Shown: piece after piece, positions 43,805 to 55,000 of the stretch
Numbering within the stretch: the stretch's first letter is position 1
Layout: each line of letters opens with the position of its first letter
NCBI GenBank assembly: GCA_030737875.1
Contig: CM060915.1
Span: 356,063,863 to 356,127,862 of the forward strand
Direction: 5' to 3'
Source of the DNA: Allium sativum
Lineage: Eukaryota > Streptophyta > Magnoliopsida > Asparagales > Amaryllidaceae
Length of the DNA: 64,000 nt
Translations under genes and position numbers: made by a program
Notes under the pieces: generated by a model
Told to the model about the DNA's origin: nothing
Seen by the model: the letters and a program-made list of their open reading frames with translations, nothing else
Database searches by the model: none

Positions 43805-44710
43805 ATGACAGAAAATCCTAATGAGCAGGGCAACCAGACAAGACCCCGCTACTTGCCAGAATGGTTCCCTCAGTACCTCCGTACTGTGGAACAGGCCCCT
43901 GTCGCTAATTCTGCCCCAGCGGCTCCTGCAGCTCCTTCCGTTGAAATATACTATGATTTTTTCTCACTTGTGTAAGACCTTTGCGAATTTTGGAGGTAAA
44001 TCATTTTCTAGAAAAGAAGGCTTTGCTAGTTCCCAGCCTTGGATTATGGATAGTGAAAGAATCTTTGAGGATGTTTCTTGGCTCGATGAGGTAAAAAGAA
44101 GGATAGCGGCCTAGAATTTGAAGGATGAAGCCCTTGAATGGTGGAACTTAACATCGATGGAGAACGAGGGTCGAATTTTTACATGGGTCGAATTCAAGAA
44201 TTGGTTTGAAGCGAAAATTTTGCTAAGGGAAGAAATGACTATTCAGCTAGAGAAATTCATCCACCTCAAGCAAGGAAGCTTGAGCTTACAAGAGTATATA
44301 TCCAAATTCACTGAGTTTTGTAAGTTTGGAAGAGGATTGCTCCCATGAACAAAGCCCTTAGGTTTGTTAAAGGACTGAACTCCCCGTTGAAGGAAACCCT
44401 GTTAGCCCAAGTAACGTTTGGTGAAACTTTTGAGACAACTACCCTTTGCATGGCTGAAAGCTCCAAGGAGGATAAAGAGGGTGAGAAAGGAGAAAGCTCC
44501 AACAAATATAAGAAGAAGGAATGATGGAAAACAAGTAGAACAAATTCAAACAGGACACAAAGACTTGTATGAGGTGCAACCGCAAGGGCCATGAGGCCAA
44601 GGATTGTAGGACCTCGTTAGTGAAAAAGGTATTCAAGGGAAAATGTTACAACTGCCATGAATAAGAACACATTCCAAAGACTTCCCAAAGCCCAAAGCTA
44701 TTAAGAGTGG
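43805..44710 (+). pseudogene. G gag remnant, interrupted by F
   Basis: The ATG at 43805 follows TTTTCAAACAG, a possible splice acceptor, as in E. The N-terminal frame reads PRYLPEWFPQYL, comparable with VPGWFRQYL in E, and stops at 43973. Later pieces in other frames keep the capsid signature (WWNLTSMENEGRIFTWVEFK and LEKFIHLKQGSLSLQEY). One zinc knuckle is intact (CMRCNRKGHEAKDC); the second has an in-frame stop (CYNCHE, stop, EH). Insertion of F follows at 44710. Confidence 0.88.
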
Positions 44711-45612
44711 TGTAACAACCCGAAAATCTGGGCCAGTTTAAAATTTTTATTTTGGCGATTTTAGCGAATTTTGATTATTTAAAATGAATTATTTTAAATA
44801 ATATCGACGGGAAAATTTATTTTGAATATAATTCGACGTATATATTATATACGCCGTCGATAGAATATAAATATTTATATATAATTATAAATAGAATTGA
44901 AAATGGCGCGGTAGTTCGATAATTCGATTTCAAACTTCAATTGAATGTACCGGGTGCAAAACAATCCGGATTTTAGTGAAACCAAAAACATTAGGATCTA
45001 ATTGATGATATCTTTCCAACGAATCCGAATAATCAAAATTTCATAGCGGGAATCAAAAGATATGTCCAGTTGAAAATTCTGAATAGTCGCTATGGAATTA
45101 GGCCCTTAAAAATGGACATTTTGCAAACGACCTCGGATTTCGACGAAACCAGTTTTGTTGGGTCCGTGATGTAAAGTTATTGCTAGATTCCAAATTTCAT
45201 AATTTTTCGAATCAATATGTGAGCGTGGCAAAGGAAAACGCGTTTGACCAGTTTCAGTTGATTTTAATCGACTGGAAATTGGCCATTTTTCCAACGGTCT
45301 CAGAATTCGACGAAACTAGTTTTGTTAGGACCGTATCGTCAATACGAAGCTAGAAAATATTTTTATGGAATTTATAGAGTTGTTATGTGACCCTGGTAAT
45401 TTGAAATGTACGTTTAAAATTCAATATAGTGATTTAAATGTTAATTCAACGAAAACTGACTGAAATAGTCGAATGGGCCTACGAAACCTATCCCATGGTA
45501 TTCGGTATGGGGGTAATTAGCTAGGGGCGATAGTCGTTGGGATTCGTTTGGAGTTCAAATTGTTAAACAAGCATTTTTAGAATTAATTAATTATTAAATA
45601 AATATATATTCC

Positions 45613-45620
45613 TATAAATA
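45613..45620 (+). promoter_or_regulatory. TATA box of F 5' LTR
   Basis: TATAAATA 902 bases into the LTR, followed by a GCCGCCGG leader. Counterpart at 52914-52921. It implies a transcribed LTR leader of about 5.3 kb. Confidence 0.6.
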
Positions 45621-46285
45621 CGGTCAAAACCCTTGCCCTTGGTCAAACCTATTCTCCAGCCGCCGGCCTCATCACGAACGATCAGAATCATTCGATTCTT
45701 ATCCTCTCATTTCCGCAAGATTCATTCAATAAAATTCGAAACTTGAAATGGGAAAATCAAAGAGCAAGGAATGCTCTTTCCATCTATACCCGAATGATCA
45801 TTTATCTTATTGCGTGGAGGTCGAATTTCGGCTGGAATAGCCGTGCGTTCGAGGAGGGTTTCACGGCTACTGGCGCAACCGAAGTGGGCCGCGTTCTGGG
45901 TGGAGGGAGGCGACGTCGAGGGATTCGAAGGGGTGTTGGCTGATTAGCTTTAAGTTGGACGGTGGTGGCTGCGTTTTGAACCCTAGTGGGTTGATGTTGG
46001 GTTCGTATTTTGTACAGGGGGAGGCAATGTAGAAGAAGGGTTAAGACCCTTAAACATGTAATTAAAATTAATTAATTATTTAATTAAATTATGCAATGTA
46101 TAAAAGTTCATATCTTGTTCATTTTAAATCAGAATTTCATGATTCATATTGCGTTGAGATCGTTAAATCAAGCACTACGCGATGGAATAGTCCAGAACAG
46201 AAAAGGAGTAAATGAAAATTTCAGACAAATTCAAATCCGAATGGTTCAGATATTCAGAAATTAAAACTGACGGAGTGGATCCCAA

Positions 46286-46302
46286 GGTGAGAACTTCTCA
46301 CC
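46286..46302 (+). other. M6 hairpin and possible 5' splice site in F 5' LTR
   Basis: GGTGAG, loop AACTT, CTCACC. AAG followed by GTGAGA is also a splice-donor consensus. 3' LTR copy at 53587-53603. Confidence 0.5.
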
Positions 46303-46494
46303 TTTCAATTTAATTTTTCTAGTTATATATATACTAGGATGCAGACGGTGCTTAGTAGCACCCGACACCCGTCCACAGACCATGGACTTGTTTGATTTGT
46401 TGTGTAGTTGGTTAGATTATTGGATTGGGATTTGATTGTTTTGGTGAAATAAATTGATTGATTGATGTGAATGGCGTGGGCCTTCACTAGACCG

Positions 46495-46573
46495 GGGATA
46501 AGGCTAGGCCTCGTCCCGTTTCTAGTATCGTGCCGTTATGCCGCCGAAATTTTCTAAAAAGTGTTAGAAAAAT
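46495..46573 (+). other. M5 motif in F 5' LTR
   Basis: Contains CCGAAATTTTCTAAAAAG then TGTTAGAAAA, matching the AB and F internal copies. GGGA and TCCC arms lie upstream. Confidence 0.55.
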
Positions 46574-47052
46574 AAAAATATCATTTTATAGAATAGATGA
46601 ATTGAATAGAAATTCATATGATAAAATAAAATGTTTTGTCGTTAAAAAATATAATTTTTAACGTGAATGTGAATAAATAAATATTCATTTACAAACCAGA
46701 CGGTTTGTTTATGTACACCTATTTGAAGGACATTGATTGGGTCGATAAATTTTACACATCGCCCAACTGCACAAATAAAATATGCGATTGATTGTTTGAA
46801 ACCCCACACGGGTGTTGGGATGAAATTTGAAGTTCACTCATCCTGATTGATTAAATATGTCGATCGATTGATTGACAGGCTGTTATAAGCGTTAGATATC
46901 TATATTTGATGCTTATACAGTGTAGTGCACTTTGGTTGATGGTTGATTATTTTTCCATGCTATTATATACATGTATTGTATGAAAATCCATATAATTAAC
47001 TTTATATGGTAATTGATTGGGCCTCATTCCAATTTGAAAAATAAAGAATATT

Positions 47053-47225
47053 ATAAAATAAAAGTTCATGTGTTGACAGTCTCATCCATTGAGATTGGTC
47101 ATGTGTTGAACGAAATATTTTAGTAATAAAATTTGCACCTTTATCGATATAAAATAAAAGTTCATGTGTTGACAGTACTCATCCATTGAGATTGGTCATG
47201 TGTTGAACGAAATATTTTGATAATA
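47053..47225 (+). repeat. Tandem duplication in F 5' LTR
   Basis: Two units of about 96 bp sharing AAAGTTCATGTGTTGACAGT, a CTCA/TGAG small stem and GGTCATGTGTTGAACG. Counterpart at 54354-54526. Confidence 0.85.
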
Positions 47226-48638
47226 ACAACTATTTTGAAAAAGAAATATTTGAAATAGAATATTTGAAAATAAAGGAATATATGAAGCCGTGTTGATTAG
47301 ATTGACGCCATTTCGACGTGAACGATATTTATATCGATTTTATTCGATTTCGAAATGAATTGAATTGAAAACGATTTCGAAATGAAATGAATTGAAAACG
47401 ATTTAGAAATGAATTGAATTGAAAACGAATTCAAATGGAATTGAAAGCGAATTGAAATGAATTCAAATTGAATTGAAATTTAAATTGAATAGAAAGGAAT
47501 TTTAAAATGAATTTATAAAGAAGAATTCAATTTTGATTTGAAATGAAATGGAAGTTGAAATCGCTTTTGAAACGAATTTTAAAACTATTTATATAATTCG
47601 TTTTAAATAGAAATCGACGAAATATATATTATATATATTTTATATATAATATAATGGCCTGAATAGAACGCGCCGCGCCGCGGCAGTTCGTGAATTTCGA
47701 CCATTTATTTCAAACGGACATTACGGGAGATCCGACCGTCGGATTCTCCTAAAACCGGAACCGTTGGGTTCGTATCGAAAAGAGCTTTCTAATGAATATT
47801 AGAAATTTGAAATCTAACGGTTGGATTTGGAATTATGTCCAAATCAAATTTGAAAAAGGTCGCTGTAAGTGCAGTTCGATGGCCATTGATGGAAATCGAC
47901 TGTACAGGCTTTGATAAAATTATTAAAAATAGTAATAATTTGTGTAAAATCATAAGAAATGATTTGAGAAAAATTGGGATGAAAAACTCCATATTTGAAA
48001 AGATAAAAATAGATTTTTATCGAAATGAACTAGTTTTGAACTAGAATTACAATTCTATTTATTTTTAAATAAATAAATTGAATTAGAAAAGGGTTTTAAA
48101 AATAACCAGAATATCCAATGATTGCATTGGAGTGGATTTGAATCGAAATTGTCTTCGGAATATTTCGATGTTGGAATTCGTGATTATACAGGTGTTGTTA
48201 TGGAAATTTGAAAGATATATATTTATATCGTTATTTCCAATACGACATTTGTTAATCGTGGAATTTGATATTGAATATAAGCCGGGATATTTTCTATTCA
48301 GAGCCTTGTATTTAATATCAAATGTGATTTGGGTTTGTCGTGAATGGTGTCTTCACTAACACTGTTCTTGAACCCAGTCGAGAAAAGATTAAATCTTTTT
48401 ATTTAGATTTAATGAAGTGTACCAATTAAATAATATTTAATTGGAATTGAATCGATATTGATTTTTGGGTTTATCGTGGACAGTGTTTTAAATAACACTC
48501 GTTCTTTAACCCGATCATTAATGAAATGTGATTTTGGGTTGTCGTGAACGGTATCTTCAATAATACAGTTCTTAGACCTAAAGGAGTTAAGAAAATTAGA
48601 AACTAACTGGAGATTAGTTAAGTTGAATAGTTTCCGAG

Positions 48639-48720
48639 GTATTGATCTGATGTTGGTTTCGGCCTTCGGGATTAATACTTAGGGAATTGCTCACTTGCTA
48701 ATTTACAATTAGGGACTGAT
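48639..48720 (+). other. M1 motif, first copy in F 5' LTR
   Basis: Arms GTATTGAT (48639-48646) and ATTAATAC (48671-48678) pair over 8 bp with one G-U. The core is CTGATGTTGGTTTCGGCC then TTCGGG. The tail is CTTAGGGAATTG ending GGGACTGAT. 3' LTR copy at 55940-56021. Confidence 0.78.
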
Positions 48721-49172
48721 TGAAATGTGATGTGATTTTGGGTTTATCGTGAACCGTGTTTTAAATGACACTGATTCTTTAACCCAGTCACAGATTAAAA
48801 CTAAGTGGAGTTTTAATGAATCTTTAATTAGATTGAAATAATCGAAATGGAGTATCACCAGTTTTGCTCCAGGCGATAGTTAAATCTTTAATTAGATTTG
48901 AACGTGAAATGGTAATTGAATTTACCGATAACACTGTGGTGTTAGATATGAAGTATTACCAGTTTTACTTCATGGGATAAATAGGTTGGGATTGGGAAAT
49001 TAAAACCAATGATTACTTCGGTAAGGTTCGTTAATCTCGACTAGTTGAACCGAAATTCAAAAGAAGAATAAATTCCAGAAATTTATCTTGGATAAAATTA
49101 ATGGGAACATTTCCCTATGAATGTGAAATTTAGAAACTAACTGTCGGTTGGCCAAGCAGAATGGTTTTCTGG

Positions 49173-49256
49173 ATATTGATCTGATGTTGGTTTCGGCCTT
49201 CGGGGTTAATATTTGGGGAATTACTCTCTTGATTAATTTACGGTTAGTGACTGATG
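49173..49256 (+). other. M1 motif, second copy in F 5' LTR
   Basis: Arms ATATTGAT and GTTAATAT pair over 8 bp. Same core, tail slightly diverged. 3' LTR copy at 56474-56557. Confidence 0.78.
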
Positions 49257-49980
49257 AATTGGAATGAGGCGTATGTTGTGTTTGTGTAGCACTTTTATAA
49301 AATATACGCGAGTTATTCGGGAAGACCGGGTTTATCCCATTCTGAATAACTGATACGACGATAAGTCGAAGATGAAGACGATGGTCGAAGACCGGAGGTC
49401 TTCACGTCGTTTGGGTGATAACTGATGATCTTGATTGGGCTGTACACCCAAGAAGATGGAAACAGTTGGTGATCGTCCAGACGTACTTGGAGATCGATGG
49501 ATGTGCGGGGTACTAGGTGCCTCCGGTTTCGTTCAGACCCAGAACGGACTTGTAAATGGACTGTGTGTCTGACATTGGATTTTAGTCCGTGTGATTGATC
49601 TCTATTAAATATATATCTGTTTGGCGGCGGAGAATTTATTCTCTTGCTTAACGCCCTTCTCTGAGACGTACGAGCTCAGGGGTTATATATTGATGGATAT
49701 CAATCGCATGGAGTGAATTGCCTGTGTGGCATGCTAAGATGCAAATGATCAAGGCTTCTGTTGAAAAGCAAAGTCTTGTGGTTGATGATCGAAGCACGAC
49801 CTTTGTGGCGTAGCTTTGTGTAACGTTGATTCGCGAGTATCACACCCGGTATGAATCAAAAACGGGAGACGGACATCAGGGAGGACATGCGTTTCTTTCT
49901 AGTTAGGAGTGGCGTCAGTGCTTGAACTGGCTGACGAGTTTGACTCATGTGGATGTTACTTATTATTACTTGCTGAAAAG

Positions 49981-50130
49981 CGAGGCGCCTCGTGATATCG
50001 GTTTCGGCCGATGCTTCTGGTCGGCTGACGGGCCAGGCTTACGCCCCAAAGGGCGGGGAAACGCAGTGTTCAGGAATTTTAATCCACATCGGTGGACCGG
50101 CCCTGACGATCCAAAGGCTTGACTGAGTAC
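49981..50130 (+). other. GC-rich structured segment in F 5' LTR
   Basis: Starts with the perfect palindrome CGAGGCGCCTCG, then ATCGG and CCGAT arms around TTTCGG, then GCCC, CAAA, GGGC. It stands out from AT-rich surroundings. Counterpart at 57282-57431. Confidence 0.55.
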
Positions 50131-50594
50131 TTGCCTGAGGGGCGGACTAGAGCGTCTCGAATCGGAGAGGATCTTGCCCCTAGCCTCGGTTCATACCATA
50201 AATGATAACCCAACTTCCAATACGACATTTGCGGTTTTGGATGTAAACTTATATATGGCGACATAGTGTTATGGGCCATTCATGCCGCCTATGATTGATA
50301 CTTATGATTTGAAGTTGTTTTATACACTATGCACTTATAATAATATCAAATGATTTGTTTTAAAACGTATCAAGCATTCTTTGGCTGTTATAAGGGAAAA
50401 CCCTATCCCCCGGCTTGCGTTGCATTGTGTGATAGGACCTGGGTCTTATAACAGCTTCATTTTTCTCTATTTAGCATTGCGCTGTTTGTTTTATGCACTG
50501 GTATTCTTGGGAGGAAACCCGTTCCGTGTTATACGGCGTGGTCCCTTGATTTACCTTTGAAAATAAAGATTAATAACTGTGTTAGTTCTCACAC

Positions 50595-50638
50595 CAGTCC
50601 CATGACTGACCTGGAGTTTATTGTTTTAACCTAAACTC
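50595..50638 (+). other. M4 hairpin and following stem in F 5' LTR
   Basis: CAGTC, loop CCAT, GACTG, then ACC. A second stem GAGTTTA with TAAACTC follows (50614-50638), then TGCCC and GGGCA arms. Same chain as in AB. Confidence 0.65.
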
Positions 50639-50972
50639 TGGGTGCCCCTATTTTGACACGGGCAGCTAGTAGTTTTGGTTTTGCAGATTTATATTCACAG
50701 GATCCTGGTTTACAGCTGGAACGATATCCGGAAAGCTTTGTATCCGTATATCTTCTTCTAGTTGTGTATTGTATTATTTTCCGCTGCTATGTATTTAAAT
50801 GTAATTTAAATCTCTGGTATTTCTGTGTAATATTCATTTGTACTCTGTATATTCTTGTAATCTGATGCATTGTTGTAATATACAATGAAACGTTCTTTTA
50901 TATGAGTTCTGTTGTGGTTTGTTCTCGAACTATCCGACACTTTCCTTTACGGGGAAGTTGCGGGTCTTCACA

Positions 50973-52010
50973 CGTGGTATCAGAGCTTTGGTTTACAAAG
51001 CTAGAGAACAAGACACATTAGAACCATACGAAAGAATTCATCAGATATTGGATTAGTAAAATCCAATTAGAATGACTCGTTAGAGATGGGATCAGTAGTA
51101 TCCTAGAACGAGTGTGAAGAGTATATTTTTAAAATAAAACCAATTTTGTTTTGAAAATTTAAATCAACTATTCGTATTTGATTATTTATTTATATTGATT
51201 TTGGACAATTCAGTATATAAAGAATTTGCATATACGCCTTGCAAACGTATATTCAAAGTTTTAATATATTGGATAGATATAGCATCGCACTCTAGTCGCC
51301 CGGAGATGATATTGATGATAGCGATCGCATCATCAACATTTATGTTCGAGTTTCGAAGGTGTGATTTTCTATATATTTCCATTAGACTGGTGTGAGAACC
51401 AAAACTTATATAGTTAGAATACATTGTTGTGGATTGGCATCAAAAACATGATTTTTGTATATGTATCAAAATTATCAATTTGAAACGTTAAAGTCACTAA
51501 TTGATTGATGTTTGTGTTGTTTGTTTAATTGTTTGATAATTTTGAACCATTATGCCTAATTTAACCAAATATTGAATTGTATTGGAATTTGGTTGCATTT
51601 TCTTGCATATACATATACTTACATTGAACAGGTCATAGCAAGGAGGCTAGAGCAGAGAATAAAATTTGTTTGCCCGACAAATAGGTACATGTTTATTACA
51701 TAATTTCCTGTTTTGTTTGGGTGATGATGATTTTATGAGCCTATTGGCTAGCCGCTTGGCTTTTTCTTTTTCTTTTTGAGATCTGAAGGACCGGGGAAGC
51801 TATTTGAAATTCCCCGATGCTCCCGGTGCAGGGGAGGTTATGGCGAAATTTTTCGAAAATTTAGGGTGTTAGCCAAATTTTTGAAATTTTGAAAATTCTC
51901 AGAAACTGAAAAGTTGGAGAATGAAAGCCAGATCGAACGTAAAGCTGAATAATCAAACCACTTTCGACTTTGTTCCTTTTCGGGGACGAAAAGTTTTAAG
52001 TGGGGGAGAT
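50973..52010 (+). mobile_element. F internal region, non-coding
   Basis: 1038 bp with no gag or pol. Primer site TGGTATCAGAGC at 50975-50986, M5 at 51787-51874 with GGGGAA/TTCCCC arms, a 7-bp hairpin CTTTTCG, GGGA, CGAAAAG (51976-51993), and purine tract AGTGGGGGAGAT (51999-52010). Confidence 0.9.
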
Positions 52011-55000
52011 TGTAACAACCCGAAAATCTGGGCCAGTTTAAAATTTTTATTTTGGCGATTTTAGCGAATTTTGATTATTTAAAATGAATTATTTTAAATA
52101 ATATCGACGGGAAAATTTATTTTGAATATAATTCGACGTATATATTATATACGCCGTCGATAGAATATAAATATTTATATATAATTATAAATAGAATTGA
52201 AAATGGCGCGGTAGTTCGATAATTCGATTTCAAACTTCAATTGAATGTACCGGGTGCAAAACAATCCGGATTTTAGTGAAACCAAAAACATTAGGATCTA
52301 ATTGATGATATCTTTCCAACGAATCCGAATAATCAAAATTTCATAGCGGGAATCAAAAGATATGTCCAGTTGAAAATTCTGAATAGTCGCTATGGAATTC
52401 AGGCCCTTAAAAATGGACATTTTGCAAACGACCTCGGATTTCGACGAAACCAGTTTTGTTGGGTCCGTGATGTAAAGTTATTGCTAGATTCCAAATTTCA
52501 TAATTTTTCGAATCAATATGTGAGCGTGGCAAAGGAAAACGCGTTTGACCAGTTTCAGTTGATTTTAATCGACTGGAAATTGGCCATTTTTCCAACGGTC
52601 TCAGAATTCGACGAAACTAGTTTTGTTAGGACCGTATCGTCAATACGAAGCTAGAAAATATTTTTATGGAATTTATAGAGTTGTTATGTGACCCTGGTAA
52701 TTTGAAATGTACGTTTAAAATTCAATATAGTGATTTAAATGTTAATTCAACGAAAACTGACTGAAATAGTCGAATGGGCCTACGAAACCTATCCCATGGT
52801 ATTCGGTATGGGGGTAATTAGCTAGGGGCGACAGTCGTTGGGATTCGTTTGGAGTTCAAATTGTTAAACAAGCATTTTTAGAATTAATTAATTATTAAAT
52901 AAATATATATTCCTATAAATACGGTCAAAACCCTTGCCCTTGGTCAAACCTATTCTCCAGCCGCCGGCCTCATCACGAACGATCAGAATCATTCGATTCT
53001 TATCCTCTCATTTCCGCAAGATTCATTCAATAAAATTCGAAACTTGAAATGGGAAAATCAAAGAGCAAGGAATGCTCTTTCCATCTATACCCGAATGATC
53101 ATTTATCTTATTGCGTGGAGGTCGAATTTCGGCTGGAATAGCCGTGCGTTCGAGGAGGGTTTCACGGCTACTGGCGCAACCGAAGTGGGCCGCGTTCTGG
53201 GTGGAGGGAGGCGACGTCGAGGGATTCGAAGGGGTGTTGGCTGATTAGCTTCAAGTTGGACGGTGGTGGCTGCGTTTTGAACCCTAGTGGGTTGATGTTG
53301 GGTTCGTATTTTGTACAGGGGGAGGCGATGTAGAAGAAGGGTTAAGACCCTTAAACATGTAATTAAAATTAATTATTTATTTAATTAAATTATGCAATGT
53401 ATAAAAGTTCATATCTTGTTCATTTTAAATCAGAATTTCATGATTCATATTGCGTTGAGATCGTTAAATCAAGCACTACGCGATGGAATAGTCCAGAACA
53501 GAAAAGGAGTAAATGAAAATTTCAGACAAATTCAAATCCGAATGGTTCAGATATTCAGAAATTAAAACTGACGGAGTGGATCCCAAGGTGAGAACTTCTC
53601 ACCTTTCAATTTAATTTTTCTAGTTATATATATACTAGGATGCAGACGGTGCTTAGTAGCACCCGACACCCGTCCACAGACCATGGACTTGTTTGATTTG
53701 TTGTGTAGTTGGTTAGATTATTGGATTGGGATTTGATTGTTTTGGTGAAATAAATTGATTGATTGATGTGAATGGCGTGGGCCTTCACTAGACCGGGGAT
53801 AAGGCTAGGCCTCGTCCCGTTTCTAGTATCGTGCCGTTATGCCGCCGAAATTTTCTAAAAAGTGTTAGAAAAATAAAAATATCATTTTATAGAATAGATG
53901 AATTGAATAGAAATTCATATGATAAAATAAAATGTTTTGTCGTTAAAAAATATAATTTTTAACGTGAATGTGAATAAATAAATATTCATTTACAAACCAG
54001 ACGGTTTGTTTATGTACACCTATTTGAAGGACATTGATTGGGTCGATAAATTTTACACATCGCCCAACTGCACAAATAAAATATGCGATTGATTGTTTGA
54101 AACCCCACACGGGTGTTGGGATGAAATTTGAAGTTCACTCATCCTGATTGATTAAATATGTCGATCGATTGATTGACAGGCTGTTATAAGCGTTAGATAT
54201 CTATATTTGATGCTTATACAGTGTAGTGCACTTTGGTTGATGGTTGATTATTTTTCCATGCTATTATATACATGTGTTGTATGAAAATCCATATAATTAA
54301 CTTTATATGGTAATTGATTGGGCCTCATTCCAATTTGAAAAATAAAGAATATTATAAAATAAAAGTTCATGTGTTGACAGTCTCATCCATTGAGATTGGT
54401 CATGTGTTGAACGAAATATTTTAGTAATAAAATTTGCACCTTTATCGATATAAAATAAAAGTTCATGTGTTGACAGTACTCATCCATTGAGATTGGTCAT
54501 GTGTTGAACGAAATATTTTGATAATAACAACTATTTTGAAAAAGAAATATTTGAAATAGAATATTTGAAAATAAAGGAATATATGAAGCCGTGTTGATTA
54601 GATTGACGCCATTTCGACGTGAACGATATTTATATCGATTTTATTCGATTTCGAAATGAATTGAATTGAAAACGATTTCGAAATGAAATGAATTGAAAAC
54701 GATTTCGAAATGAATTGAATTGAAAACGAATTCAAATGGAATTGAAAGCGAATTGAAATGAATTCAAATTGAATTGAAATTTAAATTGAATAGAAAGGAA
54801 TTTTAAAATGAATTTATAAAGAAGAATTCAATTTTGATTTGAAATGAAATGGAAGTTGAAATCGCTTTTGAAACGAATTTTAAAACTATTTATATAATTC
54901 GTTTTAAATAGAAATCAACGAAATATATATTATATATATTTTATATATAATATAATGGCCTGAATAGAACGCGCCGCGCCGCGGCAGTTCGTGAATTTCG

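Larger units (their letters stand above)
44711..50972 (+). repeat. F 5' LTR
   Basis: Landmarks in order: TATA box (45613-45620), M6 (46286-46302), M5 (46495-46573), a duplicated TTCATGTGTTGACAGT block (47053-47225), GAAATGAATTGAATTG-rich sequence (47330-47540), M1 twice (48639-48720 and 49173-49256), a GC-rich structured segment (49981-50130) and M4 (50595-50608). An open frame at 45743-45943 lacks an ATG start at its beginning, so I do not call it a gene. Confidence 0.94.

Noticed and set aside
45743..45943. 66-codon Arg-rich frame in F LTR (also 53044-53244)
   Set aside because: It begins with TTG rather than ATG, and the nearby ATG is in another frame. Its presence in both LTRs reflects only their recent copy.
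48639..49256. Hammerhead ribozyme, as in plant retrozymes
   Set aside because: CTGATG in M1 recalls the CUGAUGA core, but the required GAAA segment and third stem are missing. No other window segment had both conserved boxes in a workable order.
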